Below are positions 23,993 through 35,000 of a stretch of 64,000 bases of DNA, in pieces (the stretch's first letter is position 1; the number at the start of each line of letters is the position of its first letter). The stretch is from Piezodorus guildinii (Eukaryota; Arthropoda; Insecta; Hemiptera; Pentatomidae), in NCBI GenBank assembly GCA_023052935.1, contig CM041292.1:200004299-200068298 (forward strand), in the 5' to 3' direction. A model generated the notes under the pieces. That model was not told where the DNA came from. It saw nothing but the letters and a program-made list of their open reading frames with translations, and ran no database searches. Position numbers and translations under genes: made by a program.

Positions 23993-24804
23993 ATCTCCCC
24001 AACGTGACACCAACTTTTTGATCCCCAAACTGAAAAACTCAACTTTGAAGTGAAACAAAATCTGAAAACGCACTTTTCACTTGATCATCATTTTCAAAAA
24101 GTTTTTCTTTGACGAAGTTGTCTACTAAATTCCTGAACAGGTGGTAATCTGTTGGAGACAAGTCGGGAGAATATGGTGGGTGCGGAAGAACTTCGTAGCC
24201 CAGTTCTTTCAATTTTTGCACGGTATGTTTTGAAACATGGGGTCTTTCTGCCGCTCAGTGAGATCATGAGGTACCCATGTATCGATCTTTTTTACTTTCC
24301 CAATACACTTTAAATGTCTGGAAACGGTAGATGCACTTGCATTTAGTTGTGTTGAGAGTCCTTTAACTATTTGGTAGGGTTTCCTTCAACTGTATATTTG
24401 AGGACATCGTCGTCTATTACGGACGGAGGTCTTCCTCAGGGCAAGTTTTCCAAGTCGGTATCCCCAGCTGAAAATTTAGCAAACCAACGGCAAATGGTCC
24501 GTTCATAAACACTCCTTTCCCCAAACGCCTTGCAAATATTTTCAGCGGCCTCAGCTGCTGAATGGCCGAATTTAAACTCGTACAAAAATATTACTCGAAA
24601 ATCGCGTGTTTCCATGTTCATATTTGGAGGTATACTAAAAAGTGGGTAATTGATTGGGAAGCTAATGTTTATAATACAAAGGTAGAGGATTAGTAACTGT
24701 TTACTTTAAATATGTAAACATTCTGAAGAAAACAACAGAGACCTGCAAAATCCTTTATGTATTTCAGAAACTATAAAACAGACATTTCATGTGAAACATC
24801 CCAA
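23993..24804 (-). pseudogene. Mariner family A, internally deleted copy 2
   Basis: The N-terminal half (24240-24621: AAENICKAFGERSVYERTIC) and the C-terminal catalytic-side segment (24039-24221: LPHPPYSPDLSPTDYHLFRN, with the third catalytic Asp in SPD/TDYH context) are present, but the core between is deleted around 24250. The right TIR ends at 24804 before TA. Confidence 0.78.
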
Positions 24805-24974
24805 TAAAAGTCTTTTTCATGTCATTTTTCTTTTATCATATTTACTTGTTATATTGTGAAGTACAGTTGTAAATTTCAATAAATTATGTTTAAAAAAAAA
24901 GTACATATTTTATTTCTGTTCAATTTTTGTATTATGAAGAGTTTAAATATTTTCAATTGTTGATTAGAACTTTC

Positions 24975-27545
24975 GTAACTTTTTTCATTAGATGAATCCA
25001 GGTGTAAGAACTATAAAATAATTATATGTGGAGACATGAATGGAAGAGTAGGAGGAATGAATAACAAGAACCTCGGAGTCATGGGCCCTTATGGAGGAGA
25101 AAATACAAGGAATGACAATGGGCAGAGAATATTGAACTTGTGCACAGATAATAATCTACTTCTGGGCAACTCCTGGTTTAACCACAAACATATCCATAAA
25201 ATTACATTTGTGGGTGAAGGACGAAATGTTACTAGTATCATTGATTATTTTATATATGATGAAGAGTTAAGGAGGTATGTAACTGATGTCAAGGTGATAA
25301 GAGGAGCAGAGCTGAACACACATCATAGGCTACTGGTCATGGATACAAAAATGTCTCTAAATAAAGGTAGGAACTCTCAGGCTAAAAAGTACGAAAGAAT
25401 TAAAGTTGGAACTTTGCGAGATGAAAGAAAAAGAATGCAATATCAGGAAGCTCTCAGCAGGAAACTTAGCGAAGTAAATGCAGATAAAAGCCTAGATGAG
25501 ATGTGGGAGATGATTAAATCGACCATTATTACCTCAGCAACAGAAGTTTGTGGAGTTAGTAAAATAGGACCACAAACTAAGAGAACAAATTGGTGGAGTG
25601 AGGAGGTCAAACAGATTGTAGCACAGAAGAAAGAAGCCTGGAGAAACTACTTGCGCTCAAAAGATCCACAAGCATGGCATTTATATGTTGAAAAAAGAAA
25701 CCGTGTGAAATTGGTAATCAAACAAGCAAAAAAGAAGCCGTGGGAAGAGTTCGGAAGGTCTGTGCAAAACAACTACAAGGACAATACCAGAAAGTTCTGG
25801 AACACTGTTAAAGCGCTGAGGGGTAGAAAGGGAAAGCCAGTCAGAAGCATTAAAAATAAAGATGGATTGATAGTAACTAGAGACGAGGAGATACTGGAGG
25901 AATGGAGAAAACACTATCAGGAAAAATTTGCTGAAAGATCTGCTCCTAATGGTGACCAAGGAAGAGTAAGACAAAGAGATGTGGAGGATATGGATGACTG
26001 TATCAGTGAAGAGGAGGTGGAACTGGCAATACAGAGACTAAAACTGGGTAAAGCCTCAGGAAGAGACAACATAGTGCCTGAATTTATAAAGTATGGAGGC
26101 GAAGAAATAACAAAGACACTCCAAGTGCTGTTTCAAAAGATATGGGATGAGAAGAAGATACCCCGAGATTGGGAGTACAATATTATTGTACCTATCCATA
26201 AAAAAGGATCTCAAACCCAATGTGAAAACTATCGGCCTATATGTCTCTCACCGGTTGTGTATAAAATATATACCAGAATTTTAGAACAAAGGCTGAGGAA
26301 ACTCATAGAGGAAGATCTGGAAGAGGAACAGGCAGCGTTCAGACCCGGTAGACAAACACAAGACCATATATTCTCCCTCAAAATGATAATGGAAAAGACA
26401 TGGGAAGTAGGGAAGGATATTTATTTGGCCTTTATAGACCTCAAAGCTGCATTCGATTCAGTTCCTAGGGATGAAGTATGGGCAGCTTTGCAGTATAAAA
26501 ATGTTCCCTCAAACCTTATTGCAGCTATGCAGTCCATTTATCAGAGTCCAAAAGGAGTAATACGCCTAAATGGAAAAGAATCCCAGCCTTTCTATTTTCA
26601 TGTTGGGGTCAAACAGGGGGACAGCCTTAGTCCTTTGCTATTTATAACCTTCATGGACGAAATATTAAAAATGTGTAAGAGAAGGACTACACGAACCCTG
26701 ATTGGGTATAGAAACTTGATGCCTGTATCAGCCCAAGCCATGATTTTCGCTGATGATATAGTTCTAGTAGCAAATTCACAGGAGAACCTACAACAAGCAG
26801 TTAATGAGTGGAGAGAAGAACTATATAGAAAGGGTATGGCTATAAATGCTCAGAAAAGCAAAATCATGAAAGTAGGGCGAGACGAAACAAACGTGAATGT
26901 GACCTGCAATGGTGAATTGCTCGAAACTGTAAACACATACGAGTATTTGGGCACAACCGTAAGCAATGATGGAAGAATAGAACATGAAGTAAATAGCCGG
27001 ATTAGAAAGGCCAACCTCGCATACTACCAAATCAGCCACATTATAGGAACAAAAGAAATAACTAATGCCACCAAATTAGTCCTATATAAAACAATTTTCC
27101 TTCCTATCCTGCTGTATGGAGCAGAGCACTGGACAGGCCCAAAGCAAGTTATAAATAGAATGACGGCCTCAGAAATGAGATTCCTGCGAAGGATAGTTGG
27201 AAAAACAAGAAGGGACTGCGTTAGAAACGAAGTCATCAGGGAAGAATTGAAAGTGGTGGCACTGAAGGAGACAATAGAAGAACGCCAACTACGCTGGTTC
27301 GGGCACGTGTGCAGACTCCCAGAAGACAGAAGAGTGAAATGGTTCATGGAAGCCAAACCAATAGGAAAGAGAATGGTTGGCAGACCCAGAACTACGTATA
27401 TGCAGTACCTGGAGGGACTCGGAAGAAAGAGAGGCAAATCAGTTACCCAAATGAAAAATATGGCCATTCAAAGGGATGAGTGGAAGCGATGGACTGAGGC
27501 TGGTGCTCCACGCTGAAAGGCACTAAGGAGCTTGTGAAAGAAGAA
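24975..27545 (+). mobile_element. RTE-type LINE, 5'-truncated, 13-bp TSD
   Basis: The element is bounded by GATTAGAACTTTC at 24962-24974 and 27546-27558. It starts within the endonuclease domain and ends in a GAAGAAGA-type tail, both typical of RTE-clade retrotransposons that truncate at the 5' end. The ORF inside is uninterrupted, which suggests recent insertion. Confidence 0.82.
25036..27516 (+). CDS. RTE-type retrotransposon protein (partial endonuclease + reverse transcriptase)
   Basis: An intact 826-codon frame; in-frame coding extends upstream to about 24979 (DESRCKNYKIIICGDMNGR), so the annotated Met is internal to the original protein. Residues 1 to about 110 are the C-terminal APE endonuclease half (GDMNGRVGG, IDYFIYDEEL, HHRLLV). 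The reverse transcriptase follows, with LKLGKASGRDNIVPEF, FIDLKAAFDSVPR, GVKQGDSLSPLLF and the catalytic IFADDIVLVA. The C-terminal tail has LRWFGHVCRLPEDR and GRPRTTYMQYL, typical of RTE proteins. The N-terminal endonuclease half is missing, so the copy cannot be autonomous. Related fragments occur at 2182-3172, 31225-31525, 36837-36930 and 49459-49827. Confidence 0.88.
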   Translation: MNGRVGGMNNKNLGVMGPYGGENTRNDNGQRILNLCTDNNLLLGNSWFNHKHIHKITFVGEGRNVTSIIDYFIYDEELRRYVTDVKVIRGAELNTHHRLLVMDTKMSLNKGRNSQAKKYERIKVGTLRDERKRMQYQEALSRKLSEVNADKSLDEMWEMIKSTIITSATEVCGVSKIGPQTKRTNWWSEEVKQIVAQKKEAWRNYLRSKDPQAWHLYVEKRNRVKLVIKQAKKKPWEEFGRSVQNNYKDNTRKFWNTVKALRGRKGKPVRSIKNKDGLIVTRDEEILEEWRKHYQEKFAERSAPNGDQGRVRQRDVEDMDDCISEEEVELAIQRLKLGKASGRDNIVPEFIKYGGEEITKTLQVLFQKIWDEKKIPRDWEYNIIVPIHKKGSQTQCENYRPICLSPVVYKIYTRILEQRLRKLIEEDLEEEQAAFRPGRQTQDHIFSLKMIMEKTWEVGKDIYLAFIDLKAAFDSVPRDEVWAALQYKNVPSNLIAAMQSIYQSPKGVIRLNGKESQPFYFHVGVKQGDSLSPLLFITFMDEILKMCKRRTTRTLIGYRNLMPVSAQAMIFADDIVLVANSQENLQQAVNEWREELYRKGMAINAQKSKIMKVGRDETNVNVTCNGELLETVNTYEYLGTTVSNDGRIEHEVNSRIRKANLAYYQISHIIGTKEITNATKLVLYKTIFLPILLYGAEHWTGPKQVINRMTASEMRFLRRIVGKTRRDCVRNEVIREELKVVALKETIEERQLRWFGHVCRLPEDRRVKWFMEAKPIGKRMVGRPRTTYMQYLEGLGRKRGKSVTQMKNMAIQRDEWKRWTEAGAPR

Positions 27546-27589
27546 GATTAGAACTTTCTCTTCTTTATAATTTTATTTATTATTACATA

Positions 27590-28105
27590 AATAAATCAAT
27601 CCGTATTTTAACGTTTTGAGGTCCATGGCTGCCTCATCTTCAGAAATATTAACAAAAAACAACAATTTAATATCAGACTTTTAATTTCAACATTTAAAAA
27701 TCATAATCTTATAAATAATATTCTCTATATTAAATTGTTTTTTAAAATCATTTGTATTTTTATTATACTTACAATTTTCCATATTAAAATAATACAGATA
27801 ATTCTATCTACATTTATTTACATATATTTTCATAATCGTCATTATAATAAACATTATCACTGTATCGTAATATTCACTTCATTGTCACATAATTCATCCA
27901 ATTAAAATATGTATAAATACTTGGACTAACATCATAACTTATAAGATTATGATTTTTAAATGTTGATAATATGTTGGAATTTTAAGTCTGATATTAAATT
28001 ATTGTTTTCAGTTTTTAATTAATATTTCTGAAGATGAGGCAATCATGGACCTTTAAACATTTAAAGATATGGATTTATTTATTTATGTAATAATAAACAA
28101 ATTTA
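27590..28105. repeat. Inverted repeat, PLE-like ends
   Basis: Left arm (about 27590-27725) and right arm (about 27945-28105) are inverted, with CTGAAGATGAGGC and AAAACGTT-type motifs in each. It begins 45 bp after the RTE element and precedes Nmdar1. No protein-coding content is visible. Confidence 0.5.
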
Positions 28106-28599
28106 TAAACAAGAGTAAGTTCTAATAAATTATTTAATATATTTAATTTCATGTACCCATTTGTCATAAGAAGTGTGGCTCCTTATAGACATTTTAAGCA
28201 ATACATTGTTACTCATATATATATGAATATATTAAGAAATGTAGTAAACTATTTTTCATTTCAAATTAGAAATAAATGCCAGGTAAATGAATTTGCTATT
28301 GTAAATAACAGTATATTTTCATAATGATTAGCAAAAATTAATTTTTTATACGTAAAAATGGTCCTAATATGTATGAAATATAAATAAATTTTTAGATGAT
28401 TTTATTAAAGGCATACACCCAATAATTAGATTCAAGTAATGTTATTTTTTCAGGTTACTTTCCATCAATAAATTGGTTTAATATTGAATAAAATATTGCT
28501 TAATGCTCACTTGTTATTTGGATTGATATCTTTGAATATTAATTATAGGTTGTTGATTAAAAAAAGGGGTTACAATAATTTGGCTATGTACTATATATA

Positions 28600-28720
28600 G
28601 GTCAGTAAGTCATCCTTACCAATCAATAAGGCCTGGATGTTTGTTGCCAGGCAACTCCCTTCTCCCATCTAGTCTTCATCTCATCTGAAAATCTGATCTT
28701 ATCCAAAATTAAAAATGGAG
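28600..28720 (+). promoter_or_regulatory. Candidate Nmdar1 5' UTR exon and core promoter
   Basis: A C/T-rich leader follows a TATA-like motif and ends at 28720 before GTATTT. A strong pyrimidine tract and tctcag acceptor at 28856 precede the exon holding the start codon. A 5' UTR intron 28721-28856 is therefore plausible. No transcript evidence is available. Confidence 0.35.
28643..28655. promoter_or_regulatory. Perfect RFX X-box palindrome upstream of Nmdar1
   Basis: GTTGCCAGGCAAC is a perfect palindrome with a one-base spacer and matches the RFX X-box consensus (GTNRCC, 0-3 N, RGYAAC). It lies 276 bp upstream of the Nmdar1 ATG, in a leader-like stretch richer in C than its surroundings. 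A TATA-like ctatatatag lies just upstream, near 28590-28599. Function is inferred. Confidence 0.5.
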
Positions 28721-28930
28721 GTATTTAATATACACTCATTACCCTTAGAACATCCTTTTCTCACAATGTATTTCCTCATTAATAAAAAATGTCTATCTAT
28801 TGTGTTCTAATATATTTAAGTACATCTAGTAATTTTATTTTTATTTTTTTTCTCAGTTTCATCCTGTAAAACACTTTAACAGAGTATATATACAATAAAG
28901 GACAATATTGAGGCTGTATCAATTTGATCT

Positions 28931-29068
28931 ATGAAAATGGGCATTACATTCCTTTCCTTTGCTTTTTTTCTTTTGGCTAATGTTGAGTGTGGTAATCCAA
29001 TTTATTTTAACATTGGTGGAGTTTTGAGCAACGATGAAAGCATTAAACATTTCAAAGAGATCATTGCT
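28931..29068 (+). CDS. Nmdar1: Nmdar1 coding exon 1 (signal peptide)
   Basis: This exon has 46 codons from ATG and ends in phase 0 before GTAAGT. The hydrophobic leader [17 protein letters not shown] precedes the mature start region [13 protein letters not shown], typical of insect NMDAR1. A second Met is at codon 3; the first was chosen because it is the first in-frame ATG. Confidence 0.92.
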
Positions 29069-32000
29069 GTAAGTATGACTAATACACCATGACATCAGTT
29101 TGATTTAACCAATGAAATGTGGTCAACAATATTGTTGGTATTTGCTTAGGTGGGAAATTTAAGAACTGAAGTAATTTAATTTATGTTAGTTATGAGCTTC
29201 AGTATTGTTAAAAAGTAATGTTCGCTTATGCATATTTTCAATCAAATTTAATATTTTAAAACAATTATTTATTGAACTTTACAATAGTATTGATAAAAAA
29301 ATACAACCAGGAAATGTGATATAATGACAAAAACACTTGTAGAAGAATTGCTCACTAGTAAGACTACATCATCTAATATATAATAATTGTTTTGGTATTA
29401 CGAGAGTTACTTTGAAATATTTCATATACATTCTTAAAACAATTAAACTTTTTTCCCACATTTTATTAGAATATTTGTAAAATTTTATATAATAATGTAT
29501 TATACCTGTAATAATTTACGTATTATGTCAAAATATATGTAAGTAATAGGTTTAAATAATTATAAATCTATGCATTTTTCTTTCTTGTATAAATATAGCA
29601 ACCTTTAATTATTATACCAACATCAATATAAAGTGAGGTACAAAGATTTTCAGACATGGTTTCAAAGCACTTATAAAAAAAAAGTTTAAAAAATTATTTT
29701 TACATTTAAATCTGCGACAACGCAATGATCAACTAATGGTGTTGATAAAATTCAGACAGCTATGAATGAGTGTACTTTTAATTTTGTGACCAAAAAATTA
29801 ATTAATTAATATAAGTAAAATGTTAATATAAATTACTTTGTTTGAATTAAGTATACAAAGAAGAATATATTATGTATTACAGCGAATTTTCAGGGCCAAT
29901 TTCGAGATAAGAAATATAGATTGAAATAGAAAATTAACATGAGAATCTATTTCATATTTGTTTAATTTTTAAAAATATTTTCTCTATATTTAAACTAAAT
30001 GATCATCCTATAGTGAAAGATTCTCTGATGAGAACATGAGTTCACTGGCTTCTCCATCTTCATATGTAAAAATGAAATTATGCATGAAGCCCATTTATGT
30101 TTTAAGTGCATTGTTCTATAATTTAATCTTCAAGTTGAAGTATGTACTAGATTAATTTCTGGTTTATTTAACTGCATAATCTTATTCCAGCATTTAAATT
30201 TTGTACATCAATATGTACCAAGAGGTGTCACATATTATGCAACTGCTATGAAAATAGATGCTAACCCTATTCGGACGGCACTGAATGTTTGCAAATTATT
30301 AATATCTCAGAGGGTAAGTGAAGGAATATATAATATAATTATTGAACATAATATAATTTTTATATGGAAGAAGTTAGTTGAGGGTGCAGTCAAATGAACA
30401 CACTATAAGTATAAACTTAATTTAATGGTGCCTACGTTTTGGCATAAATTATAGGCCTTCTTCAGGGCTATAAAAAACAAAAGATAACAACCAGTAGTAT
30501 AATACAATATATAAAGATGATAAGTAAAAGAAATTATATTGATAATTAAAAACAAAGTGAAACAGTAGTTATGACGATTCGTCGGCACCATTAAATTAAG
30601 TTTATACTTGTGTGTTCATTTGACTGCACCCTCAACTAACTTCTCCCAATTACAACACACAGTCAACCATTCTCACTTCACTATAATTTTTATAAATTAT
30701 TGATAATATATTTAGAATATCATATATTTATTTGATGTGTCTTATAACCATTTTTGACAATTTATACAGCACTACATATCTATTTTTATTTTTACTTTTC
30801 AATACCATAATTTTCATCTACTTTAATTTCTATATTATACTAAATCTAATTTGAGCACTCCTCTGAAAATAATTTATTTTAATGTGGCAATTCAAGAACA
30901 ATTTTTTGTTATTAATAATACAATTAGTTGAAACAAACTATATGAAGTTGCAAACATGTTCCATGGAATGACTCAATCATAACCAATGATTTTTCAACTA
31001 TTATTTGAACTAATTAATAGCTTTTCTCTTTGTATTTACCCCGCATTATCACTTTGTGTTTATTATTCAGTTTTAGGTTTTTATTTTTATTTTATTACAT
31101 TGGGTTTTTGTAGATGTTCTTGAGACTGTAAACAGAAAAGTGTATGGTAGTGAAATTTTAAATATGCAATATAATTTACATTACTGCCAAGGACAATTTT
31201 GACACCACATAAGATAAGAAATAAATAATAAGATTAGAGAGGGAGAACGTGAGAACTGTCTCCCTAAAGGATATTCCGGAGAAGAGGCAGTTGAAATGGT
31301 TTGGACATCTGTGTCTGATGAATGAAGATCATGAACCATGAAAATTCATGGAGGCCAGACTCAGAGGAAAGCCTCTGAGAGGAAGACCAAGAATAATATG
31401 GAAAATACTTCTCAAAGCTAAGTCAGAAAAGATGCTTGCATCTAAGGGACATGAGGACCCTAGCACATGATCACAGGACTTGGGATTCAGGGATCTAGGC
31501 TCAAAAGAGGAAGAGAAGAAGAAGGAGGAAATTGTAAATTAAAGAATAACAAATTTAAATAAAGTTGTTAATATTATTATATTATTTTGTATTTAGGAAA
31601 ACTTCATAAATTAGTGGCTAATGACCATAGCTTTGTTTTATAATACTTTGCTAGTGAGAGGCGGAATTGCCTCTTTAAACTGGATAACCTGTCTGTGCTT
31701 AATTGAATATTCAGACTATAAAAAAACTTTTTTAAAAATTCTAAAACTCTTTAGAAACTTAAATACCTTAAAATATTTAGTTAAAACATTGTCTCAGGTG
31801 TACGCTGTGGTTGTTTCTCATCCTCTGACAGGAGACCTCAGCCCGGCTGCTGTCTCATACACTAGTGGATTCTATCATATCCCAGTGATAGGGATTTCTT
31901 CAAGAGATTCAGCTTTTTCTGATAAGGTAATTTCCTATTTTTTTTTCTTTCTTCTAGATATCTTGTTACATTATAAAAATATATTAATTTTGTTTTATCT

Positions 32001-35000
32001 TTTATCTAGAACATTCATGTGTCCTTCCTTCGCACAGTTCCACCTTACTCGCACCAAGCCGATGTTTGGGTTGATCTACTGAAACATTTCAACTATCTGA
32101 AAGTTATTTTCATTCACAGTTCAGACACTGACGGTCGAGCGATTCTCGGAAGGTTTCAGACGACTTCACAAAGTCATGACGATGATGTAGAAATTAAAAT
32201 ACAGGTGTGTTGTAATTAGCATTATTTTAATAATTTTTTACAGAATATTATTATAATATTATCACCAATCTTTATTTATTTATTCTTTTAGAAAATTTAT
32301 GCTATAAAATTATATTTAATAAGAAATGAACCCACTCCTTTCATATGGGTTAAGGCAATACCTTATAAAAATTATATTGTACACTAATTAGACTTTAACA
32401 AATTATAATATAAATTACTATTAGAACATCTCTTCTTTCAAGGGGATTACCTGTAGCTGGGTGGCTAGCATAACAGCCTCCTATGTCCAAGGTCCCGGGT
32501 TCAAACCCGCAGGTAGCCCTAGGATTTTTTAATGGGAGTAAGAAATCCTTAGTTATGCCGTCCTTCGGAAGGGACGTTAAAAGGTGGTCCCGAGCCTGTG
32601 CGGTGTCAGGTACTCGTTAAAGATTCCTATCCTAATTAAACCTGAATAGGCAAAATTTAGGACTCCCACTGTAGCATCGTCCGATTAGCCACAGCAGCAT
32701 AAAGGGATGTTAAATAAATAAACAAACAAACAATCTCTTCTTTCAACATATTTTTTATTAGAAACTACATTGTCTAACACTTTTTAAAAATTATCCCAGC
32801 GTTTCAAAGTTTAACTTCATCCACAAGGTTCAAAAAAAAACTAAAAACAATAATAAACATTACAATAATTTACAAATCTATAACATTATTTCAGCATATT
32901 AATATCTACATTTTCTATTTAAATTCTATTTGTATAAATGCCTTCATATTTTAACAAAATAGATGCACATTTTTTCAGGTGGAATCGGTTATTGAGTTTG
33001 AACCTGGTTTAAATAATTATACTGCTCAATTGTACGAAATGAAAGATGCTCAGGCTAGAGTTTATTTACTTTATGCTAGGTATGTACCAAACAAACACTC
33101 AAATTTAGTATTTTAACTTATCACTTATACATGATACTGATAGTCTATTTTATTTTTTTTAATAGCAAAAAGGACGCGAATGTAATATTTAAAGATGCTG
33201 CTGCCCTCAATATGACATATGCTGGTTATGTTTGGATTGTAACTGAGCAAGCCCTTGATGTGCAGAATGTTCCCATTGGAGCTATCGGTCTAAAGCTGGT
33301 CCATGCTACTGATGAAAGGGCTCATATTCAAGATTCTATGTAAGTTTTAATGTTTTTGTCCAATACTATTATTTTTTTTCTATTAATTAATATTAAATCT
33401 CGTCCTTCTCAATCTAGTTTTTCTAAACTATTCTTGGTTGACTTATAGTAGGGTAACCCATCCTGTCTGACATAATTGAGGTAGGATATGACGTTAAATA
33501 TATTTAAAAAGAGCAACCTCACATATATTAAGAATCTTATACAGGTCCTAAGAAGAGAACTACTTACTAAGGTTCTCTATTTTACTAAGGTTATTACTAA
33601 GGTTTATGTAGGTTCTATGTTACTAAGGTTTACTACTAAGGTTCTCTTGTGAGAAAACAACTTCTGGCACAAAATAAGGCTCGAAATCTTGAGATAGTAC
33701 TGTTGCATTAAAAAAAAAAAAAAAATACTGTTCCTCTACTACCCATGAAGGGTCTTGGATTTAGTACATATTGTAATATATACATTTTTTTATAATTATA
33801 TTATTTATTATTTGATTATTGTGTTAGGCAGGCTAACAATAGAATAAAAAGTGAAATTTAAATAACAGCTCCTGTTTGGTTGTTTGTTTACAAATATTGC
33901 ATCCATTTTGGGGTACCTGATTGTCAAGAACCCATACCATACCCTGAGAATAAATTGAGTTATAATTAAGTAAATATTGTGTGAATTAATTTTTTATTTA
34001 AAGTATATTTTAAAAAAATAAGTAATATTATAATATAGTACATAGTTTGTTCTGTTTCTTGGCCAACAGTCGTGTAAGGAGATGATTAAGCCTAAACTTA
34101 ACCATGCTCAGCTGCCTGTTTGCTCAATTTTGGATAACTATTGGGCTGTGAAATAAATTCATAGCGTTTTTAAATATTTCAATTTAATCATCTCTGTGTT
34201 TATAAAATCATCTTTACATGGTCAATAATGTTTACATATTCTAAAAAAGGATTAGTTAAGGTACTCAAATGCATCAGTTTCAACCGAGATTCCTTATCTT
34301 TAAATGGTATTTTGCTTAATCAAAATGGAAGAAAAAAATTTATGATGTCTAAAAAAAAAAAAAAAATCTGCTGCACAGATGGTTAACCAAATTAGCAATG
34401 TGTATGGTGATGATGCCTTAGGAGAAAGCACCGTCCGCAAGTGGTTTGCTCGTTTCAGAACCGGTAATTTTGTCTTGGAAAAAGCAAAGTGCTTGTGTCT
34501 TTCTTCAACTGTTGATGAACAAATTCAAGCATTGGTCACAGACCACCCTCTCTCTACATTATGGGATTAAAAATATTTACAAGAATTTGAAGTTTATATT
34601 GAAATTGCCAGTAAAAAACAGTACAAACTTATTAGACTAAACTAAACTTGTTAGACCAGTACCCTACTGTCTTATCCATTTTACAATGCCACTCTCTACA
34701 TATCTTTCCATTGTTAATTAATGTTAATTTTTACGATAAAAAACAATTTCCCTTGACTAATGATCTAAGAAAACTATATTTGCTTCAAGATATAAATGAA
34801 TAAGTAAAAAGAAATTGTTGGACTTATAAGGTTCTCTTCAGAGAATATAAAAGAAATATCCATGGCAAGCAACAGAATCCAGGAGTGGCTTTAAAACTAC
34901 ACATTCATTTCCAATTAGTATTAGTCATTAATTCTATTTGTAGGAAGCTATCGACCTCCCTACTCCTCAGAGAAATATAAATTTTCCAGCAATTACCAAC

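Noticed and set aside
27024..27467. 147-codon minus-strand frame
   Set aside because: Shadow of the intact RTE reverse transcriptase frame on the opposite strand.
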